A DNA stretch of 64,000 nucleotides from Sapria himalayana. Its lineage: Eukaryota > Streptophyta > Magnoliopsida > Malpighiales > Rafflesiaceae. The notes below the pieces were generated by a model that saw nothing but the letters and a program-made list of their open reading frames with translations, was not told the origin of the DNA and did no database searches. A program made the translations under genes and the position numbers. The stretch covers positions 526,684 through 590,683 of the forward strand of contig JAREIK010002979.1 of the NCBI GenBank assembly GCA_029783825.1, in the 5' to 3' direction. Below are positions 39,242-50,170 of the stretch, one piece after another (the stretch's first letter is position 1; every line of letters begins with the position of its first letter).

Positions 39242-41200
39242 ATGATGCCTAAAGGACGTGGCCATGGTGGAGGTGAATGTGGACACATAAATGAACCAAA
39301 TTCATCAAGTATGATACATTATGTTGCAGAATCAATACCATGTCATAGCCACCATATCCAGACTTTAACATCACAATCACCATCTTCATTTCTATCACCA
39401 TCACCATCATTGAGACCTCTACTATCACCTTTAGTAGATGTAAGCCCACCACCCATTGTGCTTCCTGCACACACTTTTGTTCCATCTCTATCTTCTACAA
39501 CACATTTTACACCGATAGTTTGCCCATTTACAAAACAACGACATCATCAAATGTTGTGCCTTCCTCTGTAGTCAGTGCAAAGTTAGAAATTGATATCTTG
39601 GATGGGAGGTAAAAGAAATATATAAAAAATGACTTAAAAAAAATTTTTATGTTTCTATTAGTGGTTTTTTATATTGTTGTGATTTTCTTATTTTCAATGT
39701 AATTTATTAATTTGTACAGTTTTATTCCATCTCACAAGTGTTCGACTATAATTATAAAGTATTTCAAGAAAATCACTGATTCTAAAGCATTCTCCTAGAA
39801 GAAAGCTTCTAAATCAGCATAGGATTCCTATTTTAATGACTTTCAGGTAAAAATAACAATACAAAAGCATTAAAAAATAATTATAAAATTACTTAACTAT
39901 TATGTTGGTTTTTATTCAAGCAGTAAATAATTATGTTCTTGTTGTTAATAAAAATTCTTATGTGATTTTTCTTTATATAGAATCAATGCACGTGGACGCA
40001 CAAATTTGATGGAAAGATAGTCATTATGGGAGATCAGAGTTGCTCAATGGTATTCTGATTTTGTTTATAAATTGAAGAATATGAAAGAAAGGCCTGATTT
40101 TATATCCGAGGATTACTGGCCCGAGTCACTTAAGAATTGGCAGGAGCCAGATGTGAAGAAAAACCAGATATTGCCAGCAAAAATCAGCAAAGTGAGGTAG
40201 CTGGACAAGATACATGAATCTGTCAACACACAGAAGGGTCAAAGTCGAGCATTGAGCACTCTCGAGATTTAGTACACTTTTAAAATTTTAAACATTTATA
40301 TATTTAGTGGTTGTCCTAGTAGTCCAATAAATCAAACCTCTGCATGGTTTTATTAATTTTGTTAAATTTTTTGTTCATTTTTTTAATGACTTAATAAAAC
40401 ATATTCTAAGCTAGAGAATTAGGTCGAGATCATAAATTTTATGAGATTTTTAGGAAGATGCACGTGAAGAAAGTGGATGGACAGTTTGTTGACAATAAGT
40501 TTTAGATGATTGCTGTAAAAACTTGTTATATTAATAAAATTTTATAATACTACAGTATATTTTGAAAATTGTTTGGAATGAAAAATATTTATTTTATTTT
40601 TGTATATCTAGAATTGTTTTTTCTTCTATTTAATCTCAGGACCTAATGGAGGAACGTGTGATGGCTGCTCATCAACAAGATGAGGGTTCTTTGGATCTCT
40701 AACCAAGAGACTATGATCCTATTTATTTGGAGACCATAGGAGTTCGTGAGAAGTTAGCGGGTGTATGGAATCAACTCGAAGGGAGTGGCATTTTGTTGTA
40801 GTAGTCGTGCTTCGAATTCATCTGTCTCAGTAATGGTGGATGATGCGGTCGAACAACAAACAATGGAAACAAATGAATGTATTGTAGTTATGAAGACCGA
40901 AATAAAAAAGAAGGATGAGCAGATATCTCATTTGAAGGAAAAAATATATGAAATTAAAGAACATAAGGATGAGCAGATATCTCATATGAAGGAGGAAATA
41001 TATGAAATTAAAGTACAGAAGGATGAGCTGTATACTAATTTGATTGAAGCAATGTAAGAAATTAAAGAAATGAACAATGAGATAAAAAGAATTTATAATG
41101 TAATGCAACAGCAGATGTCCTATATGGAGTCATAGTTAGTGACATTGGCACAACATATAGCATTCCGAGATCCAGCTGTGAAACCTCGTAGGAGAGGCTA
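39242..41200 (+). pseudogene. CACTA accessory gene (tnpA-like, plant transposase_24 type), decayed
   Basis: Begins MPKGRGHGGGECG at 39242, then a Ser/Pro-rich region to about 39570. A basic, Trp-containing core follows at about 40030-40250 (YWPESLKNWQEPDVKKNQ then the Gln/Ser segment), the usual location of the transposase_24 signature. Next are an exon from about 40646 (MEERVMAAHQQDEGSLDL) and a coiled coil at 40830-41060 built of a repeated KKDEQISHLKEKIYEIK module present three times. The protein would bind subterminal repeats. Stops at about 40199 and in 40700-40805 break the frame. Introns are likely but their borders are not certain. Confidence 0.72.
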
Positions 41201-41567
41201 GCATTCCCTATAAATTATGAGGATGATTTTGTATGAGAATTATTTCAGAATTGTTATTTATTTTTGTCTATCTGTAGCAAATAATTATAATATATTTTTT
41301 GTAGGTTTCAATTTTTATTATTTTGGTTTATTTCATTGCTTTTCCCATTAACCTATTAATGAATCATTGTAGGACACATTATCTGAGACACATGAAAAAA
41401 TTCTTATTTAGAGCATTCAGACATTGCCACAGACCTTCCAATGCGTGAGTCCCATATTTACCGATATTAGTTTTATAAAAAGGATGGGTAGCTTATTTTA
41501 TCATTATTATTCCTAAAACATTTTATATTTGCACTCTTTCTTTCTAAACATAATTGATGGGCATCTT

Positions 41568-41745
41568 TTGAATTTTTTTTAAAGCTGTATGACAATCAAA
41601 TTTAATTTATGTTTGTTCATGTCTGTAATATTTGTTTATATATATATGTGAATATGTTTTTGTGTATATTAATTTTTTGGGTAGAGTTTTAGCATATTAT
41701 AGGTATGTAAAAGCCTATTTTCAGTAGGGGCAGCGGTGGTAAGGC
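41568..41745 (+). repeat. CACTA-4 right-part duplicate, copy 1 (copy 2 at 42699-42860)
   Basis: 'aagctgtatgacaatcaa' through 'tagcatattataggtatgta' is repeated at 42699-42860 with several changes. Both copies run into GCN-type trinucleotide sequence. CACTA-1 has the corresponding sequence once (about 9040-9180). The duplicate at 42699 replaces the expected type-B end, so a recombination between related sites probably removed the right terminus. Confidence 0.8.
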
Positions 41746-42080
41746 GACATCAACGGGAGTAGTGGGAGTAGTGGTAGCAGCGGTAGTAGTGGCCGTAGTG
41801 GCAGCTGCGGCGATGATGGCAGCAACAGTGGTGGTGGGGGTGGTAGAGGTAGTAGCGACAGCAGTGGCGTGCCAGTAGCAATGGTGGCAGCAACGGGAGC
41901 ACCGGCAGCTACTACATCAGTAGCGGCAGCACCAGCAGCAAGAGCATCAGCAGCGGCAGTGGCAGCGGCATTGGCTATGGCAGCGGTAGTGGCAGCGGCA
42001 GCGACAGGGGCAGTGGCAGCGGCAACGACAACAATTGTAGGAGTGGCAATGGCAGCAAGAGTAGCAACAACAACAACAAA
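41723..42080 (+). repeat. GCN/GTA trinucleotide repeat tract
   Basis: Degenerate run of gca, gcg, gta and gtg triplets, by far the most GC-rich stretch of the window's right half. One plus frame would encode Ala/Val/Thr repeats (41869-42156), but the same composition recurs inverted at 24160-24275 and as a short copy at 42850-42930, all outside recognised transposase exons. I treat it as an expandable simple repeat in the CACTA 3' region. Confidence 0.8.
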
Positions 42081-42084
42081 TCTA

Positions 42085-42290
42085 GTATATACATATGTAT
42101 ATATTCAGTATATACATACATGTAATACTACAGTATTTTATGCACATAGATACTAAGTATATATATGTACTCAATATATATGTATGCATAATACTGCAGT
42201 TTATATGAACATATATTGCAATAATATATGTACGAGTGAAATACTAGTATATATGTACATATTTATTGTAGTAATATATATATTTATCAA
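42085..42290. repeat. Palindromic TATATGTACATATA cluster downstream of the GCN tract
   Basis: Repeats of 'agtatatatgtac', 'cagtatatacatac' and similar near-palindromes. Order and neighbours match 23950-24150 in reverse, so GCN tract plus palindromes form a conserved unit in these CACTA elements. Confidence 0.7.
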
Positions 42291-42389
42291 AACAATGTTT
42301 TTTTTATTTATTTTGATTTGATTTGGTGGTTTGAATTTCATACAGATATTGTATCTCATTGTTTCACTTACGAAGCTTGTATAAGTGAA

Positions 42390-42700
42390 GACATATTTCA
42401 ACAAACATGATGCACCATGACTCGTACAACATTTTCACAGCAGAAAGTTGGTGATCAGAGGTGCAGAGTGAGAGAAAGCAATGTCAATGCATTTATAGAT
42501 TATACTTTATGCACAGCTGGTAGATACATTGATTTATAAGTAGTAATATAATTTTTGTTATTTTTTTGTTTTAGTTATTTAAAATATTGTGTTAGAATAA
42601 GTTATTAAATGAAGTTTTTTTTTAATTTAAAATTTTTATTTATGGTTTCTGTTTTTATTAAATTTAATATAAAAATATTAAATTATTTAATTTAATTTTA
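42390..42700 (+). repeat. CACTA-4 right module leading to the lost type-B end
   Basis: 'acatgatgcaccatgactcg', 'cagcagaaagttggtgat' and 'tatagattatactttatgca' match the reverse complement of 23700-23870 and part of 14860-14900. The AT-rich stretch 42545-42696 matches 23530-23690 reversed, then homology stops abruptly. Confidence 0.8.
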
Positions 42701-43224
42701 TTTTAAGCTGTATAGCAATCAACTTTAATTTGTGTTTGTTCTTATTCATGTCTATAATAACTATTTTTATATATCTGTTAAAATATTTGTGTGTCTTCTA
42801 ACTTTTTGGGTAGAGTTTTAGCCTATTATAGGTATGTAAAAACTTATTATCAGTAGCAGTAGCAGTAGTGATAGTGGCGACAGCAACGATAGTGGAAGTG
42901 GCAGTGGTGGCGGCGACAGCAGTGGGGGCTAAACATAATGTTGTATGTTATTATATATTTAATTATAAATATAGTTACATGTTGTTATACATATAGTTAC
43001 ACATATAGTTATACTTATATTAATACATGTATGTATATATATATTTTTTATATAATTTTATATATGTATGCATATAGTTATCTATAGGTATATATATGGT
43101 AAAATACATTTTTATATACTAATTTACAAATGTATATTTAATATATGTTGTTAATTATATTTTTAAATATAGTTATGTATACTATTTTATAGTTATACAT
43201 ATAGTCAAAGATAATTATTTATAG

Positions 43225-43242
43225 TTATATGTTCTTATACCT
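43225..43242. repeat. 18-bp target site duplication, left copy
   Basis: TTATATGTTCTTATACCT, repeated exactly at 44145-44162 on the other side of the ARF retrocopy. The length suits LINE-mediated insertion. Confidence 0.9.
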
Positions 43243-44144
43243 TTGGGATTCAATGGCAAAAAGACACAAAACAGAAAATAAACAAGTTCGGCTTGTAACA
43301 TATCAGAACAAAGTAAATGCGGTCTAGTATTTCATGCATGCAATATATAAATATAAATACAATTTGAATCACCCTAGAAACAGATGATGTCATCCACATA
43401 ATAGAACAAAACTCAAGCAAAATAGGAAAAGATTAGATCCACATCCAGATATGTCAACAAAGTTTGCCTCTTCATGCTAAAATTATTTATGATTTGCTGG
43501 CAATGTAATCGGAAAACTAATCAAGACCCTTGTAGAGGCCCTTGCCATAGGTAGCACAGGTGCTCTGAATGTGCCAATGGCATTGGAGAAAAGTGTGAAG
43601 TCCTAGTTATTAGTAATTTTAGCTGCATTCATCACAATGGGAAGATCTTGCTTATTGGAAAACACTAGCAAAATTGCATCTCGAAGCATTTCCTTGTTTA
43701 GCATCCTATGCAACTCATCTCTAGCTTCAACAACTCGATCTCTATCTTTGCTCTCTACCACAAATATGAGACCTTTTGTATTTTGGAAGTAATCCCTCCA
43801 GAAAGAGCAAATCTTGTCATGACCTTGAATACCCCACATAGTGAAATTGATGTTTTTGTATTCAAAAATCACTACATTGAAGACAATAGTAGGAATTGTT
43901 GTGACAATATTATCAAGCTTCAACTTATACTGAATGGTTGTCTTAACGGCAACATCAAGACTTGGCATTAAAATTCTCATCTCCTTGTTGGCAAACAGCC
44001 TATTGGATAGCTTTGTGAACATAAACTTCATTTCTTCCTCTAAATCTCAATCCCTTTGTCATATGGCAGTAAAGAGATTTGATGAGAGAAAGAAATAGAA
44101 TCAATAAACCTCAAGAAATGGTCACTAAAGAGGGAGGAGAACCT
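43243..44144 (-). pseudogene. ARF1: ARF1-type (ADP-ribosylation factor) processed pseudogene
   Basis: The minus strand from ATG 44031 reads [20 protein letters not shown], with [58 protein letters not shown] and FSNKQDLP, all diagnostic for ARF GTPases that recruit coats to Golgi membranes. No introns interrupt the coding part, although plant ARF genes have several. Key GTPase residues are lost: the P-loop reads SLDVAVKT instead of GLDAAGKT, and switch II reads WGIQGHDK instead of WDVGGQDK. A stop at 43603 follows KITNN. The C-terminal part continues frameshifted at 43500-43600 (HWHIQSTCATYGKGLYKGLD). About 110 bp of 5' leader and about 250 bp of 3' sequence are included. No poly(A) tail is evident. 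Confidence 0.95.
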
Positions 44145-44162
44145 TTATATGTTCTTATACCT
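44145..44162. repeat. 18-bp target site duplication, right copy
   Basis: Exact copy of 43225-43242, next to the 5' end of the ARF retrocopy (which is on the minus strand). Confidence 0.9.
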
Positions 44163-44689
44163 ATAGTATATATAATTAAAAATAGAGTTATATATAGTTA
44201 CACATATAATTATATATAGATATATTCATACAAGTAGTTATAAGTATTTATACATAAATATATACAAAGTTATAAATAAATACATAAATTTAATTATATG
44301 AATACATATAGGTATACATATATACAAATATAATTATATTTAATTATATAGAGTATTACATAGTCATACAAATATTTATATATAATTATAAATATGTATG
44401 TAGTTAAAGAAAATTCTTATATATAATATTTTTATAGTTATACATATAGTAAAATACAATTATATATAGTTATAAATTATTAGACATATGATATATTTTG
44501 TTAAAAATATAGTTATTTAGAATTACTCATATAGTTATAAAATATTATATAGTTGAACAAATAGTTATATATAGTTATAAAAATAGTTTACATAGTTACA
44601 AATATAGTTAAATATAATTTTGAAAAGTTTTATATATTTATAAAATATTTATAAATAGTTATAATATACTATGATAACGACACATTCTA

Positions 44690-45200
44690 AAATGCCCAAT
44701 TGAATTACACCACTATAGAAAAAGAACTTGTATCAATAATCTTTTCTCTTGGCAAATTAATATCATATTTAGTGGGAACCAAAGTCATAAAATATACTAA
44801 ATATTCTATAATCAAATATCTCATAGAAAAGAAAGATGTCAGGCCTAGATTGATTTAATGTATTTTACTATTACAATAGTTTGAACTAAAGATATTAGAT
44901 AAGAAATGTACATATAATCAAAATTAAAAATAGCTTATCAAGACTAGAAAAAGAAGATAGAAGAGTTGTTGAAGAAGATATTTGATAGAATTTTTTATTT
45001 GAACAAATTATAGTATTGAATGAAAATGTAACTCCATGATATGTAGTATTGAATGAACCTTATCATTGCAAGTAGTAATCTGATCAAATTTTGAGGCAAA
45101 GTGTTAAAGATGGGATATTAGTAGTATCTTGCAATAATGTCACTTTTTGCTCATGCTCTCACGAATTTGTGGAACATGTTAATATTTTTATTTGCCCCAG
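44690..45200 (+). pseudogene. Ty3/gypsy retrotransposon pol fragment (RNase H to integrase zinc region)
   Basis: The plus strand from about 44704 reads NYTTIEKELVSIIFSLGKLI, then SYLVGTKVIKYTKYSIIKYL and KKDVRPRLI, the RNase H part of gypsy Pol. After stops it continues around 45050-45130 with EPYHCK, SDQILRQSVKDG and NNVTFC, matching the zinc-finger linker before integrase. No LTRs or other domains are seen, so it is an old scrap. It lies just outside the AT-rich repeat copy that holds the ARF retrocopy. Confidence 0.8.
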
Positions 45201-46639
45201 TATTTTTCTTCTCAAAATTAATGTTGATATTTACATATATATGTATGAATATAATGTGCATATACACTGCCCTACACACATTTATACATCCATATACATT
45301 AGTATACATATATATTAGCATAAACATTTGTGTACTTGTATATATATTCACACATGTATCTACATTTTAAAAGTAGTGTGTATATACTTAAATGCATGCA
45401 TATACTACTCTACACCTACACAAACACACACATATACCTATATACGTAATATATTTTTAAAGGTACACATGAAACTATTATATATGTGTGTATGTGTGTG
45501 TGTGAATGTATTTAAAATTTTTTGATTTTGAAAATTTAATTTAAATAAAATATTATATATTGTACACAATTTATAAAATATTGTAAATTCTTTATATTTA
45601 AAACAAATATTTGTGTGTAAGTGTGTATGAAGCATATTAATGAGTAAAATGAAATTATGAAGTAAATATATAAGCTTCTATTTTATTCAAATTGTTGTTT
45701 TTTTAATATTTATATTAGATTAACTATCATTATACTCATATAAATAAATGAAGTTGGCGTATTTGTAAATTATTTTGGTTTTACAATAATGATAAAAAAT
45801 AAAATATAGTTCATAAATAGATAATATTGTTTTTGTTTTTCTATATTATTTTTTTATTAAAATATTAATGTCTATGATAAATTTCTACCTATTATTTATT
45901 ATTATTAATAAATTTTTAGAAACTTTAAAATTCAAACAAATTTAATGTAGTGCATATAAATACATGCCTTTATTATTTTGTAAAAAATCAATTATTTCTT
46001 TAATTATGTTCAAACATAATAGATTACCATATAAATTCAAGAGTAAATTTTTCTAGAAGTAATTATTTTTTTTATTTTATTCAATATTTAAAAATGACCA
46101 TTAAATATATGATTTTGTTTTTTTAAATAATTATTTTTAAATTTATTTTTCAAATTTAATACATTACAATATTTTTTTTAATTAATATATACATTTCAAA
46201 CCGTATTTATTTATAATAAATATAACATATTATATATTATGAGGTGCAAATTTTATTCTATAAATAAATTTTATTTTTAAAGTTTTATCTTTGTAAATTG
46301 AAACTATATCACATATATATTTTAGAAATTTTTTATAATATTTATTACACAAACATATTATTATTTGTTTTGAAATTTACAAAATGAATTTTAACAAATG
46401 AACATTTTATTAGAAATCAATTTTAGTTAAATGATATTAAGTAAAACAAAAATGCAAACCCTAAACATATAAAATCATAATGATTTATACACACATATAA
46501 AAATACAATATAAAACATTTAAGATTGAAAAAATTAAATTTAAGTTCCTAAAATATATGAGAAAAAGATATTTATAAAATATCCAAAAAAAACTTGTATG
46601 AATGGGATGAATGATATGAATGGATATTAAGTTTATAGA
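45201..46639. other. AT-rich DNA, no gene seen
   Basis: Includes a purine-pyrimidine alternating stretch with CA and TG dinucleotides (45280-45510) and otherwise very AT-rich DNA with poly(A)/poly(T) runs. Open frames on both strands at 45091-45635 are low complexity (Tyr, Ile, Thr, His) and unsupported. Confidence 0.55.
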
Positions 46640-47543
46640 GCTTGTAGATATACATGTAGATGTAGTTATATATATTTTTTCAAGTAATTAAATATAATTA
46701 GAGATATGGCTATGTATAGGGATTAATGTAGATAAATATATTTTTATATAGTAATATGTTGATATACATAATGTTAAATACATTTATATATAATTATATA
46801 TCTATATATATGTATATTAAATATATGTTGTTATATTTATATATAGTTATGTTTATGTATACTATTTTTATAGCTATAGATATAGTAAAATACACTTATA
46901 TTGAAATTCGAATTATATCACACATGCATATTGATGTATAGTTCTGTTTAAATACACTTATATAAAATACACTTAAGTTTATGTATACTGTTTATGTATA
47001 CTGTTTATATATAGTTATGTAGATTGATGTAGATATCAAGTCGGCATACCTTATAATATTTATGTATTCTATTTATGTATTCTGTTTATATGTAGTTATG
47101 TATATTAATGTAGATAAATATATTTATATATAGTAATATGTTGATATACATATATTGTTAGATACATTTATATAAAGTTATATATATATATATTAATATA
47201 TGTTGTTATATTTATATATAGTTATGTTTATGTATACTATTTTTATAGTTATAGATATAGTAAAATACACATATATAAGAAATTCAAAGTATATCACACA
47301 TGCATATTGATGTATAGTTATGTTTAATATAAAATACACTTATGTTTATGTATACTATTTATGTATAATGTTTATATATAGTTATGTATATTGATGTAGA
47401 TATCAAGTTGGCATACCTTATACTATTTATGTATACTATTTATGTATAATGTTTATATATAGTTATGTATATAAATATAGATAAATACATTTATATATAG
47501 TAATATGTTGATATACATATTGTTAAATACTTTTATATATAGT

Positions 47544-47612
<69 letters not shown>

Positions 47613-48716
47613 TAAATATACATTGTTATATTTATATATAGTTATGTTTATGTATACCATTTTTATAGTTATAGATATAGTAAAATACACTTATATGAGA
47701 AATTCGAATTATATCACACATGCATATTGATGTATAGTTATGTTTAAATACACTTATATAAAATACACATATGTTTATGTATACTGTTTGTATATAGTTA
47801 TGTATATTGTTGTAGATATCAAGTCAGCATACCTTATACTGTTTATGTATTCTGTTTATATGTAGTTATGTATATTAATGTAGATAAATATATTTATATA
47901 TAGTAATATGTTGATATGCATATTGTTAAATACATTTATATATAGTTATATATAGTTATATATATATTAAATATACATTGTTATATTATATATAGTTATG
48001 TTTATGTATACTATATTTATAGTTATAGATATAGTAAAATACACTTATATAAGAAATTAAAAGTATATCACACATGCATATTGATGTATAGTTATGTTTA
48101 ATATAAAATACACTTATGTTTATGTATACTATTTATGTATAATGTTTATATATAGTTATGTATATTGATGTAGATATCAAGTTGGCATACCTTATACTAT
48201 ATATGTATACTATTTATGTATAATGTTTATATATAGTTATGTATATTAATGTTGATAAATACATTTATATATAGTAATATGTTGATATACATATTGTTAA
48301 ATACATTTATATATAGTTATACATATATATATATATGTATGTATGTATATTAAATATATGTTGTTATATTTATATTTATTTATGATTATGTATACCATTT
48401 TTATAGTTATAGATATAGTAAAATACAGTTATATAAGAAATTTGAATTATATCACAGATGCATATTGATGTATAGTTATGTTTAAATACACTTATATAAA
48501 ATACACATATGTTTATGTATACTCTTTATGTATACTATTTATATATAGTTATGTATATTGATGTAGATATCAAGTCATCATACCTTATACTATTTATGTA
48601 TTCTGTTTATATGTAGTTATGTATATTAATGTAGATAAATATATTTATATATAGTAATTTGTTGATATGCATATTGTTAAATACATTTATATATAGTTAT
48701 ATATAGTTATATATAG

Positions 48717-48772
<56 letters not shown>

Positions 48773-49102
48773 CATTGTTATATTTATATATATTTATGTT
48801 CATGTATACTATATTTATAGTTATAGATATATTAAAATGCACTTATATAAGAAATTCAAAGTATATCACACATGCATATTGATGTATAGTTATGTTTAAT
48901 ATAAAATACACTTATGTTTATGTATACTATTTATGTATACTGTTTATATATAGTTATGTATATTGATGTAGATATCAAGTTGGCATAACTTATACTATTT
49001 ATGTATAATGTTTATATATAGTTATGTATATTAATGTTGATAAATACATTTATATATAGTAATATGTTGATATACATATTGTTAAATACATTTATATATA
49101 GT

Positions 49103-49137
<35 letters not shown>

Positions 49138-49901
49138 ATGTATATTAAATATATGTTGTTATATTTATATTTAGTTATGTTTATGTATACCATTTTTATA
49201 GTTATAGATATTGTAAAATACAGTTATATAAGAAATTTGAATTATATCACACATGCATATTGATGTATGGTTATGTTTAAATACACTTATATAAAATACA
49301 CATATGTTTATGTATACTATTTATGTATACTATTTATATATAGTTATGTATATTGATGTATATATCAAGTCAGCATACCTTATACTGTTTTTGTATTCTG
49401 TTTATATGTAGTTATGTATATTAATGTAGATAAATATATTTATATATAGTAATATGTTGATATGCATATTGTTAAATACATTTATATATAGTTATATATA
49501 TATATATATATTAAATATATGTTGTTATATTTATATATACTTTTGTTTATCTATACTATTTTTATAGTTATAGATATAGTAAAATACAATTATATAAGAT
49601 ATTCAAAGTATATCACACATGCATATTAATGTATAGTTATGTTTAATATAAAATACACTTATGTTTATGTATACTGTTTATGTATACTGTTTATGTATTC
49701 TGTTTATGTATACTGTTTATCTAAAGTTATGTATATTAATGTAGATATCAAGTTGGCATGCCTTATACTATTTATGTATACTATTTATGTATAATGTTTA
49801 TATATAGTTATGTATATTAATGTAGATAAATACATTTATATATAGTAATATGTTGATATACATATTGCTAAATACATTTATATATTGTTATATATATAGA
49901 T

Positions 49902-49945
<44 letters not shown>

Positions 49946-50170
49946 TAAATATACATTGTTATATTTATATATAGTTATGTTTATGTATACTATTTTTATA
50001 TGTATAGATATAGTAAAATACACATATATAAGAAATTCTAATTATATCACACATGCATATTGAAGTATAGTTATGTTTAAATACACTTATATAAAATACA
50101 CATATGTTTATGTATTTTGTTTATGTATACTATTTATATATAGTTATGTATATTGATGTAGATATCAAGT
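46640..50170 (-). repeat. Dimeric tandem array of about 390-bp units derived from CACTA interior
   Basis: The landmark 'gatatcaagt' (or tatatcaagt) recurs at 47032, 47399, 47815, 48173, 48566, 48971, 49361, 49744 and 50161, spacings 358-417 bp. Two unit types alternate strictly. One continues 'c(g/a)gcatacc' or a near variant and is preceded by 'gtttaaatacacttatataa'. The other continues 'tggcata' and is preceded by 'gtttaatataaaatacactt'. The dimer period is about 750-800 bp. Dinucleotide tracts sit at the same position in each unit but vary: (TG)n at 47566-47611 and 49121-49137, (TA)n at 48719-48767, (CA)n at 49902-49929. The last unit runs without break into CACTA-4-like sequence, as in the inverted single unit at 31350-31560. 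Confidence 0.9.

Larger units (their letters stand above)
28732..42700 (+). mobile_element. CACTA-4: En/Spm-type element with tnp2 and tnpA genes, right terminus lost
   Basis: The terminus CACTACAAGAAAA at 28732 lies immediately after SmF intron sequence. It is followed by a long subterminal repeat array, AT-rich leader DNA, a CT-rich tract, a tnp2 gene (35407-39023), a tnpA-like gene (39242 to about 41200), a GCN repeat and the right-hand module (42390-42690). The type-B right end expected next is absent: at about 42700 the sequence jumps to a duplicate of 41568-41745. Both genes carry stops, so the element is dead. It is the most complete CACTA in the window. Confidence 0.88.
42940..44690 (-). 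repeat. AT-rich 'ataactatatgtataac' family, copy 3, split by a retrocopy
   Basis: 42940-43224 and 44163-44690 together are the reverse complement of 24840-25640, for example 'atatatgttgttaattata' and 'tatagtcaaagataattatt'. The ARF pseudogene lies between them, flanked by an 18-bp duplication of one point in this repeat. Confidence 0.8.

Noticed and set aside
39249..39485. Minus-strand open frame opposite the tnpA start
   Set aside because: Shadow of the Ser/Pro/His-rich plus-strand exon. The plus strand has the expected position after tnp2.
41869..42156. Ala/Val/Thr-rich open frame of 95 residues
   Set aside because: Product of the GCN trinucleotide tract. The same tract lies inverted and untranslated at 24160-24275, and the frame runs into the palindromic AT repeat.
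45280..45640. Open frames on both strands in the CA/TG-rich stretch
   Set aside because: Low-complexity Tyr, Ile, Thr and His repeats caused by alternating purine-pyrimidine DNA.
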